Assembly (NCBI GenBank): GCA_948762645.1
Contig: CAQBRY010000013.1
Location: 1-24,605 of the forward strand
Direction of reading: 5' to 3'
From: an uncultured Eubacteriales bacterium
GTDB lineage: Bacteria; Bacillota; Clostridia; Oscillospirales; Acutalibacteraceae
DNA: 24,605 nucleotides
Below are positions 8,140-14,941 of the stretch, one piece after another. Positions within the stretch are counted from its first letter, which is position 1. Each line of letters opens with the position of its first letter. The notes under the pieces were generated by a model. It ran no database searches. It was not told the DNA's origin and saw only the letters and a list, made by a program, of their open reading frames with translations. The translations under genes were made by a program, and so were the position numbers.

Positions 8140-8607
8140 TTATTCATCGTCACCTATGAACTTCCCGGTTTTCAAACCTTCTTTCATTTGTTGATTTGCC
8201 ATTTCTAATCCCTGCTGTATAGCTTTATTATATTTACGTTCAACGTATACTTGAAGGTCTGTTAATAAAGTTTGGGCTTGATTATATACTGATAATTTGC
8301 TTTCAAGTTCTGATTTCTTTTTACTCATAGAACTTATTGCATTTTTTAAACTGTTATTTAATTTTTCTGATGAGTCTTCCATATTACTATAGTCGGATTT
8401 ATAATTAGCATCAAGTAATTTTTTATTTTCTATAGCTAACCTTTGATTACAAAATGTTTCAAGCTCACTCTTAAAATTATTGGACAAACATTCTTTTATG
8501 TTTTTTTCTTTTTCTATTATCTTGTTTAAATCTCTAATAACTTTCTTTTTTTGCTCCCACTCTTTTTTATGTTCGGAAGTGCCAAAAATTAAATTCCAAA
8601 CTCCCAT
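8140..8607 (-). CDS. coiled-coil protein of unknown function (155 aa)
   Basis: I do not recognise the family. The product starts MGVWNLIFGTSEHKK and is then almost entirely charged helix: EQKKKVIRDLNKII, a KLNNSLKNAISSMSKKKSELESKL stretch broken here into its two halves for reading (KLNNSLKNAISSM and SKKKSELESKL), ending in acidic GDDE. No signal peptide or membrane span. A GTG four codons upstream keeps the frame open, but it lies inside the AAAGGTGGAG binding site, so the ATG at 8607 is used. Upstream lies a promoter whose spacer and -10 form a 20-base palindrome, so repressor control is likely. It lies between lemA and the divergent spoVAD. Confidence 0.75.
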   Translation of the reverse strand: MGVWNLIFGTSEHKKEWEQKKKVIRDLNKIIEKEKNIKECLSNNFKSELETFCNQRLAIENKKLLDANYKSDYSNMEDSSEKLNNSLKNAISSMSKKKSELESKLSVYNQAQTLLTDLQVYVERKYNKAIQQGLEMANQQMKEGLKTGKFIGDDE

Positions 8608-8654
8608 ATGAAACTCCACCTTTCATGTTTTACAGATTTTACTGATAGAATAAT

Positions 8655-8682
8655 ATTTTATCATATATGATAAAAAAGTCAA
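8655..8682 (-). promoter_or_regulatory. promoter with overlapping 20-base palindromic operator candidate
   Basis: Reading leftward: TTGACT at 8682-8677, 16-base spacer, TAAAAT at 8660-8655. The palindrome TTTTATCATATATGATAAAA (8656-8675) covers the spacer and -10, a position where a bound dimer would block RNA polymerase. Confidence 0.55.
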
Positions 8683-8715
8683 TTGTTTTAAAATATTTTA
8701 TATATAAATCGCTTT

Positions 8716-8745
8716 ACATATTCTAAGTAAAAATTTCCGATAATA
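8716..8745 (+). promoter_or_regulatory. possible sigma-G promoter of spoVAD
   Basis: ACATA at 8716-8720, 18-base spacer, GATAATA at 8739-8745, a partial match to the forespore sigma-G pattern. Forespore expression is expected for spoVAD from other species; this match is weak by itself. Confidence 0.3.
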
Positions 8746-8777
8746 AAGAGTAAATATTATTTTATGGAGGGATTTTT

Positions 8778-9788
8778 ATGGCACATAAAATCGGAAAATA
8801 TACTATAAAAATGGATAATAAACCTTCTGTACAAGGTTTTGCGGCAATATGTGGAAAAAAAGAATCGGAAGGACCTCTTGGAAAATATTTTGATAAAACT
8901 TTTGAAGATACTTCTTTAGGAGAATCCTCATGGGAAAAGTCGGAGAGTAGACTTCAGTCTGAGACTGTAAATACTGCTTTGGACAAGGCAAAAGTTACGG
9001 CTTCTGAAGTGGACTATATATTTGCCGGTGATTTACTGAATCAATGTATATCATCAACTTTTGGGCTTAGAAATTTGGGTATACCTTTTTTAGGACAATA
9101 CGGAGCATGTTCAACGATGGCTCAGACAATTATAATGTCATCAATCATGGTGGATAGTGGTATAGCAAAAAGATGTGTTGCAGTAACTTCGTCGCATTTT
9201 TGTTCGGCTGAAAGACAGTTCAGACTTCCTCTTGAGTACGGGGGACAACGTACTCCAACAGCTCAATGGACAGTCACAGGATCAGGGGCAGTATTAATAG
9301 CGGAAAAATCTAATAATACCTACATTGAACATGCCACAGTAGGGAAAATAATGGACTTAGGAGTAAAAGATCAAAATAATATGGGAGCAGCAATGGCTCC
9401 TGCGGCAGCAGAAACTCTTAAGAACTTTTTAATAGATACAGGCACGAAGCCAGACGACTATGATCTGATTTTAACTGGAGATCTTGGAGAAGTTGGAAGT
9501 AAACTTATAAGGCAGCTTCTTGAGAAGGATGATATTAATTTAGGAGAAAATTATAATGACTGTGGTTTAATGATATATTATAAGGAAAAGCAAGATGTAC
9601 ATTCAGGGGGATCAGGGTGCGGATGCTCAGGGTCTGTTCTTTGTTCTTTAATTTTACAGCAGCTTAGGAAAAAAGAACTTAATAATGTTTTATTTATGGC
9701 AACCGGAGCATTAATGTCTCCTACTTCCACTCAACAGGGTGAAACTATACCTGGAATTGCACATCTTGTTCATTTCAAAAATGACTAA
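8778..9788 (+). CDS. spoVAD: stage V sporulation protein AD
   Basis: SpoVAD belongs to the SpoVA inner-membrane channel that loads dipicolinic acid into the spore core and releases it at germination; it is the soluble subunit that binds dipicolinic acid. The 336 residues have a thiolase-like fold, with FAGDLLNQCISSTFGLRN, GQYGACSTMAQTI, VTSSHFCSAERQFRLPLEYG and the Gly/Cys-rich GGSGCGCSGSV near the C-terminus, all typical of the family. Length is full. GGAGGG seven bases before the ATG sets the start. It is monocistronic here: neither spoVAC nor spoVAE is adjacent, and spoVAE lies 14 kb away. Confidence 0.96.
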   Translation: MAHKIGKYTIKMDNKPSVQGFAAICGKKESEGPLGKYFDKTFEDTSLGESSWEKSESRLQSETVNTALDKAKVTASEVDYIFAGDLLNQCISSTFGLRNLGIPFLGQYGACSTMAQTIIMSSIMVDSGIAKRCVAVTSSHFCSAERQFRLPLEYGGQRTPTAQWTVTGSGAVLIAEKSNNTYIEHATVGKIMDLGVKDQNNMGAAMAPAAAETLKNFLIDTGTKPDDYDLILTGDLGEVGSKLIRQLLEKDDINLGENYNDCGLMIYYKEKQDVHSGGSGCGCSGSVLCSLILQQLRKKELNNVLFMATGALMSPTSTQQGETIPGIAHLVHFKND

Positions 9789-9886
9789 TTTTACTAGTTA
9801 TAAGGCATAAATTGTCACTCATAAATAAGTATGAATTTCATACACTAATAATCGGGATAACCTACTAATAAAAAAGTAGTTATTCC

Positions 9887-9905
9887 AAACTAGATTCTAG
9901 TTTTT
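9887..9905 (+). terminator. hairpin terminator after spoVAD
   Basis: AAACTAG (9887-9893), ATT loop, CTAGTTT (9897-9903) followed by more T. A second imperfect hairpin (GGATAACCTACT paired with AGTAGTTATTCC, about 9855-9886) lies just before it. Confidence 0.6.
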
Positions 9906-9955
9906 AAAAGGAAAAAGCAGATAATAAATTTATTTAGAAGAGGATGTGAAGTAAA

Positions 9956-10150
9956 ATGTCAAAAAGTAATAAACCTTCAATACCAGAAGCAAGAGAAGCT
10001 CTTAATAAGTTTAAAATGGAAGCTGCTAATGAAGTAGGAGTAAACTTAAAACAAGGTTACAATGGGCATTTAACAGCTAAAGAAGCCGGTTCTGTTGGCG
10101 GACAAATGGTTAAGAAAATGATTCAGCAATACGAAGAAAGCATGAAGTAA
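9956..10150 (+). CDS. small acid-soluble spore protein, alpha/beta type
   Basis: Alpha/beta SASPs coat and protect DNA in the dormant spore and are degraded by the GPR protease at germination. The 64 residues show the two conserved blocks: KFKMEAANEVGVNL, which includes the GPR cleavage region (cut expected after Glu22), and GYNGHLTAKEAGSVGGQMVKKMI. Asn20s-to-Gly positions and length are normal for the family. GAGGATG lies before the ATG. The gene is monocistronic, set between terminators. A forespore sigma-G promoter is expected but could not be assigned with confidence. Confidence 0.96.
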   Translation: MSKSNKPSIPEAREALNKFKMEAANEVGVNLKQGYNGHLTAKEAGSVGGQMVKKMIQQYEESMK

Positions 10151-10183
10151 GATAAGCCTTACTTATAGCTTTTAAAAATGGAT

Positions 10184-10247
10184 GCTACAGCATGTTGATA
10201 ATGTACCGAAATTTAGGTATAAAATCATTTTGCTGTAGCTATTTTTT
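10184..10247 (+). terminator. terminator of the SASP gene, branched hairpin
   Basis: GCTACAGCA (10184-10192) pairs with TGCTGTAGC (10231-10239), followed by ATTTTTT. The 38-base loop contains its own small stem, TACC with GGTA. It lies 34 bases after the SASP stop codon. Confidence 0.75.
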
Positions 10248-10267
10248 AATCTAATATTTATTGAAAT

Positions 10268-10663
10268 CTAATCTGAGTTATTTGAACTTAAAGGAGTCTT
10301 TAGATTCCATAGCCTTTCTGCAACATATATGCCACCTAAGGTAGGATCTGCAAAACAATCCATAACTTTGTAAAGAGTCTTAAAGTGGTCAGCAGTTAAT
10401 TCAAAAATATCAGAATTTGTAGATTCACTTATTTTTTTTAAGTTAGATGCAGCTTTTGGATAGGTTTCAAGAATGTATTTCATAGCTGTATCAAAATATC
10501 TTGCCTCGTCAAGATTCCAAAAACCCGAGAAAATTAATCCATTGTTTTTTCTAAGGTCGGAGGCTATGGCGATAGTTCCTCCTGAAATACTTTTTAACTC
10601 GTTATCACTGATTTTTTTTGGCAACGATTTTAATTCTTTATTATTAATAATTTCCTTTAGCAT
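10268..10663 (-). CDS. small protein with double-glycine (bacteriocin-type) leader
   Basis: The N-terminal 29 residues look like a double-glycine export leader: charged start MLKEIINNKELK, then ISDNELKSISGG, matching the ELxxIxGG pattern cut by C39 peptidases of peptide ABC exporters. The predicted mature part is 102 residues (TIAIASDLRKNN onward), longer than most class II bacteriocins, with aromatic and acidic residues and a single Cys, and no match I can name. It has a perfect sigma-A promoter (10696-10724) and GGGGG eight bases before the ATG. No C39-type transporter or immunity gene is recognised nearby. It could be a bacteriocin, a signalling protein, or a cytosolic protein with a chance match. 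Function unknown. Confidence 0.75.
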   Translation of the reverse strand: MLKEIINNKELKSLPKKISDNELKSISGGTIAIASDLRKNNGLIFSGFWNLDEARYFDTAMKYILETYPKAASNLKKISESTNSDIFELTADHFKTLYKVMDCFADPTLGGIYVAERLWNLKTPLSSNNSD

Positions 10664-10695
10664 ATATATTACCCCCTTTTATATATCTAATTATA

Positions 10696-10724
10696 ATTAT
10701 AGACGATGAATATGTTTTTGTCAA
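10696..10724 (-). promoter_or_regulatory. perfect sigma-A promoter of the double-glycine protein gene
   Basis: Reading leftward: TTGACA at 10724-10719, 17-base spacer, TATAAT at 10701-10696. Both hexamers match the consensus exactly. Confidence 0.8.
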
Positions 10725-10785
10725 CAATTACTAATTTTAAGGTTATAAATTTACATTTTTATATATTTTTCAAAACATCAATATA

Positions 10786-10814
10786 TTGAAAGCATGTCGA
10801 TATTAGTGTATAAT
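10786..10814 (+). promoter_or_regulatory. sigma-A promoter of the glycan operon
   Basis: TTGAAA at 10786-10791, 17-base spacer, TATAAT at 10809-10814; AAGGAGG at 10835-10841 and ATG at 10852 follow. Confidence 0.75.
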
Positions 10815-10851
10815 TTCAGGGGCGTTTTAGGGAAAAGGAGGAAAAATTATT

Positions 10852-11538
10852 ATGCTGATAAAATGGGAAGATCTCCCGGAAAATATGAAAACGAATGAAG
10901 TATTATATTACTATCGGATATTAAAGAAAAAACAGAAAAGTTTGATAATTAAAAGAATTTTTGATATTATTTGCTCCGGCATGTTAATAATAATTTTATT
11001 TCCGATTTTTTTAATTTTGTCTTTGGCCATAAAACTTGATTCAAAGGGAGAAATAATTTTTAAGCAGAAAAGAGTAACAAAGTGCGGTAAAATATTTAAT
11101 ATATATAAATTTAGATCTATGATCCATAACGCAGAAAAATTTGGTGCCCAAGTAACAAAAAGAAATGATAATCGTATAACCCGAGTAGGTAAAGTAATCA
11201 GAAAGTTTAGACTGGATGAAATTCCTCAGCTTTTTAATATTTTTACCGGGGATTTATCATTTGTTGGAGTTAGACCCGAGGTCCCGAAATATGTCGAAAA
11301 ATACACAAACGAAATGATGGCAACTCTCCTTTTACCTGCAGGGGTTACGTCAATAACAAGTATTGCGTTTAAAAATGAAGAAGAAATTTTAAATAAATTT
11401 GATGATACCGAAAAAGCGTATATAGATGTTGTTCTTCCACGGAAAATGGTTACTAATTTACAGTACATAAAGGATTTTAATTTTTTTTATGACTTAAAAA
11501 TAATGTTTATGACGTTGATAGCGGTGATAAAAAGATAA
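10852..11538 (+). CDS. initiating sugar phosphotransferase (bacterial sugar transferase family)
   Basis: These enzymes transfer a sugar-1-phosphate from a nucleotide sugar to undecaprenyl phosphate, the first step of a surface glycan. The 228-residue protein is the short, PglC-like form: an amphipathic start, one hydrophobic segment (about 37-62), then FKQKRVTKCGKIFNIYKFRSM, the catalytic Asp-Glu in RKFRLDEIPQLFNIF and GDLSFVGVRPE, all hallmarks of the family. It opens a three-gene operon, 21 bases before the aminotransferase gene. Sugar identity cannot be read from the sequence; the neighbouring aminotransferase suggests an amino sugar. Confidence 0.92.
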   Translation: MLIKWEDLPENMKTNEVLYYYRILKKKQKSLIIKRIFDIICSGMLIIILFPIFLILSLAIKLDSKGEIIFKQKRVTKCGKIFNIYKFRSMIHNAEKFGAQVTKRNDNRITRVGKVIRKFRLDEIPQLFNIFTGDLSFVGVRPEVPKYVEKYTNEMMATLLLPAGVTSITSIAFKNEEEILNKFDDTEKAYIDVVLPRKMVTNLQYIKDFNFFYDLKIMFMTLIAVIKR

Positions 11539-11559
11539 ATAGGTTAAAGGTGAATTATT

Positions 11560-12774
11560 ATGAAAGATAAATGTAATAGAAATATAAAATTTTCCCCTCC
11601 GGATATAACTCAGGAAGAAATAGATGAAGTAAGCGATGCTTTGCGTTCGGGGTGGATAACTACCGGCCCCAAAACTAAAGATTTTGAAAATAAGATAGCG
11701 AGGTTTTGCGGTACAAAAAAAGCTGTATGTCTAAATTCGGCTACGGCGTGTATGGAAATGACTTTAAGACTGCTTGGAATAGGGCCCGGAGACGAAGTTA
11801 TTACGTGTGCTTATACTTATACGGCTTCCTGCAGTGTCATACTTCATGCGGGAGCGACTCCTGTACTTGTAGATACCGCAAGAGATAGTTTTGAAATGGA
11901 TTACGAAAAGCTGGAAAACGCTATAAACGAAAAAACTAAAGCTATTATACCTGTAGATTTAGCGGGAGTAATTTGTGACTATGATAAAATATTTGATATA
12001 GTTAACAAGAAAAAAGGTATATTTAGTCCTAATAATGATATTCAAAAGGCAATGGGAAGAGTAGTGGTTTTAGCTGATAGTGCACATGCTTTTGGAGCGT
12101 CCAGAGATGGGATAATATGCGGAAATATTGCGGATTTTACGAGCTTTTCACTTCATGCTGTAAAGAACTTAACAACTGCTGAAGGAGGAGTGGCTACATG
12201 GAAAGATATAGAGGGTATTGATAATGAATATATATATAAGAAGTATATGCTTCTTTCTCTTCATGGGCAGTCAAAAGATGCTCTGGAAAAGAGTAAACTT
12301 GGAAGTTGGGAGTATGACATAGTTTATCCGGCATATAAATGTAATATGACGGATATTATGGCGTCTATTGGAATAGTCCAGCTTAAAAGATACGCAGATC
12401 TTTTAAAAAGACGCAGAGAAATAGTTGATATGTATGATAATGAACTGCAAGGCCAAAACGTGCAAATATTAAAGCATTATGGTAATTCATTTCATTCAAG
12501 TATGCATCTTTACATAGTAAGACTTTTAGGCAAAGATGAATCTTATAGAAATAATTTTATAAAGGTTTTAGCAAATGAGGGTATTCCGACAAACGTACAT
12601 TATAAACCCCTACCCATGTTTACTGCATATAAAAATTTAGGATTTAATATAAAAGATTTTCCCAACGCGTTTAATATGTATAAAAATGAAATTACGCTTC
12701 CACTGCATACTTTACTAAGCGATGAAGACGTAAAATATATAATAAATACATTTAAGTATTTCTATAATAGCTAA
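11560..12774 (+). CDS. DegT/DnrJ/EryC1/StrS-family sugar aminotransferase
   Basis: PLP-dependent enzyme expected to convert a keto-sugar nucleotide to an amino-sugar nucleotide, using glutamate. Over 404 residues it shows SGWITTGPKTKDFE, LNSATACMEMTLRLLGIGPGDEVI, the PLP-binding Asp173 in LADSAHAFGA, Lys202 in SLHAVKNLTTAEGG as the Schiff-base lysine, and VHYKPLPMF near the C-terminus. Similar proteins include EpsN and PglE of amino-sugar pathways. It lies between the initiating transferase and the polymerase or ligase. The 4,6-dehydratase that would supply its substrate, and an acetyltransferase, are not in the window. Confidence 0.92.
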   Translation: MKDKCNRNIKFSPPDITQEEIDEVSDALRSGWITTGPKTKDFENKIARFCGTKKAVCLNSATACMEMTLRLLGIGPGDEVITCAYTYTASCSVILHAGATPVLVDTARDSFEMDYEKLENAINEKTKAIIPVDLAGVICDYDKIFDIVNKKKGIFSPNNDIQKAMGRVVVLADSAHAFGASRDGIICGNIADFTSFSLHAVKNLTTAEGGVATWKDIEGIDNEYIYKKYMLLSLHGQSKDALEKSKLGSWEYDIVYPAYKCNMTDIMASIGIVQLKRYADLLKRRREIVDMYDNELQGQNVQILKHYGNSFHSSMHLYIVRLLGKDESYRNNFIKVLANEGIPTNVHYKPLPMFTAYKNLGFNIKDFPNAFNMYKNEITLPLHTLLSDEDVKYIINTFKYFYNS

Positions 12775-12821
12775 GGAATTTATTAAATTTGTTAAATTCG
12801 TTAAAAAGTAGGTGATAGCAT

Positions 12822-14225
12822 TTGCGGGGGAGCATTAGTAATAATATTTTACGGTATGCTTTAGACCTTGGAACGTTTAGAGTATGTTATGTAATAACTC
12901 TTTTATTTGAGATGATAGCTTTTTTGGATGTTTTCTCTTTGGCGATGCGATGCGCTGTACTTGCCTGGGGAGTAGTAATATTTATATATAATTTTTTAAT
13001 TATTCCTAGAGCATTTCAGATTAAATATAAATGGCTTATTTGGCTTTTTATTTTAGTTGGAATTATAACTTCTTTAGTTAATATGTCAGTAGACTTTTGG
13101 CCTAATATGGTTTTTGTATATCATACGTGTGTATGTATGTTTATATTTTTTGGGATGTACATGGAAAGAAATTTAGAAAAAATAGAATCAGAAATGATAT
13201 TTATATTAAAAATTTTTGTGATTTTTGCTTTTATATTCTCTTTTTTCTCGATAGTCATATTAATTTTTAAAGCACAGATAAGTATAGGATCTTATTATTT
13301 GGGAATATTCGGAAACAGACTTATAGGTGTTTATACGAACTCAAATTTATTGGCTTTTTCCATGGTAGTGTCTATAGTATCTTGCGATGTATTGACCGAT
13401 AGATATATAAGAAATAAATGTTGCCGAAAAGTTTTTCCGGTATGGTTTATAAATTGTTCTAGAGTGTTTAGTTTTATATCGTTATTTTTGTCAGATTCAA
13501 ACGATTCTTTTCTTTTTGTTGTAATATATTTCACTGTCAGAATGTTTTATAATATATTTTCAAATTATAATAAATTTAACTTATTAAAGCTTATAAGAGG
13601 AAGCATGATATTAATAGTGTGTGCGGTTTTTATGTTGTCTGTATCTTTTTTTGCAAGAAATATTTGTCAAAAGGCAATAGGAATTATTTTAAATGATGTA
13701 CATAAAGTGGAAGAGCCCGTATCGGATGATAACAATGATATATTACCCAGTAAGCCTTCAATAAATAGTTATATTCCCGATATAAAAATAGGTAGAAACA
13801 GTAGTGACGTCAGCAGTGGCCGTATTACTTTATTTAAACAAGGATTAATAATTTTTAAAGCTAATCCTCTAATTGGAATTGGAAGGGGCAATTTACTGCG
13901 TTTTTCAGAAAAATATATTGAAGGCGGACTTTGTTTTTCTGACCTTCATAATTCTTATTTAACGATATTAGTATCTTATGGGACTATAGGTTTTGCAATA
14001 TTTTTAATGTTTTCTGTATGTGTGGCGTTTGAAGTTTGTGTATTTTTATTTCAAAATAAAAATAGGCCATCTTCTGGGGTATTTTCTAAACTTTTCGCAA
14101 TAATTATTTCGTATTGCGTGTATGCTTTATTTGAAAAGGCAATTTTGTCAGAGATTACTTTTATGGTTGTATTTTTTTGGTATATATTAGGATTTGCAAT
14201 TTCGTATCTATATAAACAAGACTAA
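12822..14225 (+). CDS. O-antigen polymerase/ligase-like membrane protein (Wzy/WaaL type)
   Basis: A 467-residue protein with about ten to twelve membrane segments and one long outer loop (about 285-345), the layout of proteins that polymerise lipid-linked glycans or move them to an acceptor. In and after the loop, SSGRITLFKQGLIIFKANP, IGIGRGNLL and the LHNSYLTILVSYGTIGF segment match the Wzy_C (O-antigen ligase) domain. The start is a TTG at 12822, chosen because AGGTGAT ends five bases before it and no ATG fits. It is third in the glycan operon. Whether it acts as polymerase, polysaccharide ligase or protein glycosyltransferase cannot be decided. Confidence 0.85.
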   Translation: MRGSISNNILRYALDLGTFRVCYVITLLFEMIAFLDVFSLAMRCAVLAWGVVIFIYNFLIIPRAFQIKYKWLIWLFILVGIITSLVNMSVDFWPNMVFVYHTCVCMFIFFGMYMERNLEKIESEMIFILKIFVIFAFIFSFFSIVILIFKAQISIGSYYLGIFGNRLIGVYTNSNLLAFSMVVSIVSCDVLTDRYIRNKCCRKVFPVWFINCSRVFSFISLFLSDSNDSFLFVVIYFTVRMFYNIFSNYNKFNLLKLIRGSMILIVCAVFMLSVSFFARNICQKAIGIILNDVHKVEEPVSDDNNDILPSKPSINSYIPDIKIGRNSSDVSSGRITLFKQGLIIFKANPLIGIGRGNLLRFSEKYIEGGLCFSDLHNSYLTILVSYGTIGFAIFLMFSVCVAFEVCVFLFQNKNRPSSGVFSKLFAIIISYCVYALFEKAILSEITFMVVFFWYILGFAISYLYKQD

Positions 14226-14312
14226 TAATTTTAATATTGAAGTGTTTATTAAAGTTTATATTTTTATAGTAAAATAATACAAATTAGTTCAAAATAGTTT
14301 ATTAATTTTTAA

Positions 14313-14341
14313 TTGACTATTAAAAAATAGTTATATATAAT
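14313..14341 (+). promoter_or_regulatory. sigma-A promoter of the secreted-protein gene, with hairpin over the -35
   Basis: TTGACT at 14313-14318, 17-base spacer, TATAAT at 14336-14341. ACTATT and AATAGT, separated by AAAA, form an inverted repeat starting inside the -35, a possible operator. Confidence 0.7.
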
Positions 14342-14374
14342 TTAAAACATATGATATGGAAAGGCATATTTTTT

Positions 14375-14941
14375 ATGAAAAGAAAATTAATAAACAAAAT
14401 TATAGTATCATTTTTTACTTATGTATTGTGTTTTTCTAGTATTTCTGCAAGTGTATTTGCGGAGCCAGAACCCGGAGAATACTATTATTTGTGTAGTTCC
14501 ATCGAGGATGAACTTTTTGAAGAAGTATATGAAGATTTACTTAAAGGTTTAGAATATAAAGGTTTATCGTTAGAAATTATGTGTGCAAAGGAATACAAAA
14601 ATAGTTTTAGTAGATTTAAGCTTAAGCGTGATCAAATTTCTAAATCTCCGGACGTTATTAAACCAATTTCAACTGCACTATCTATATTTGCTCCAGGGGG
14701 ACATAAAAAGTTAATTGAGGCTATGGACATTTTGTGCAAGGAGGAATACGATAATTTTAAGGAAAGATATACAAGTATTCCTACAGCAATATATGGATCA
14801 GGAGATCAGGAAATAGCTTCAAAGAGATTATGCGATGGAAAATATGAAATAAAGTTATCCAGGCAAGGAGCATATATTATAGTAAAGCATTTTGAGCAAA
14901 TTGATTCATGTAGAGATTATAATAATGTGATTTATTTTTAA
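14375..14941 (+). CDS. small secreted protein of unknown function (188 aa)
   Basis: I do not recognise the family. The frame is open from an ATG at 14351, but that lies within ten bases of the -10; the ATG at 14375 follows GGAAAGG and begins a clear signal peptide (KRK start, hydrophobic core about 9-23, cleavage expected after SASVFA at 29). The mature part starts EPEPGEYYYLC and holds five cysteines and many charged helices (EDELFEEVYEDLLKGL). No cell-wall anchor is seen, so release is likely. Its stop codon overlaps a strong terminator, and its last 65 bases lie inside the convergent ABC gene. Confidence 0.8.
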   Translation: MKRKLINKIIVSFFTYVLCFSSISASVFAEPEPGEYYYLCSSIEDELFEEVYEDLLKGLEYKGLSLEIMCAKEYKNSFSRFKLKRDQISKSPDVIKPISTALSIFAPGGHKKLIEAMDILCKEEYDNFKERYTSIPTAIYGSGDQEIASKRLCDGKYEIKLSRQGAYIIVKHFEQIDSCRDYNNVIYF

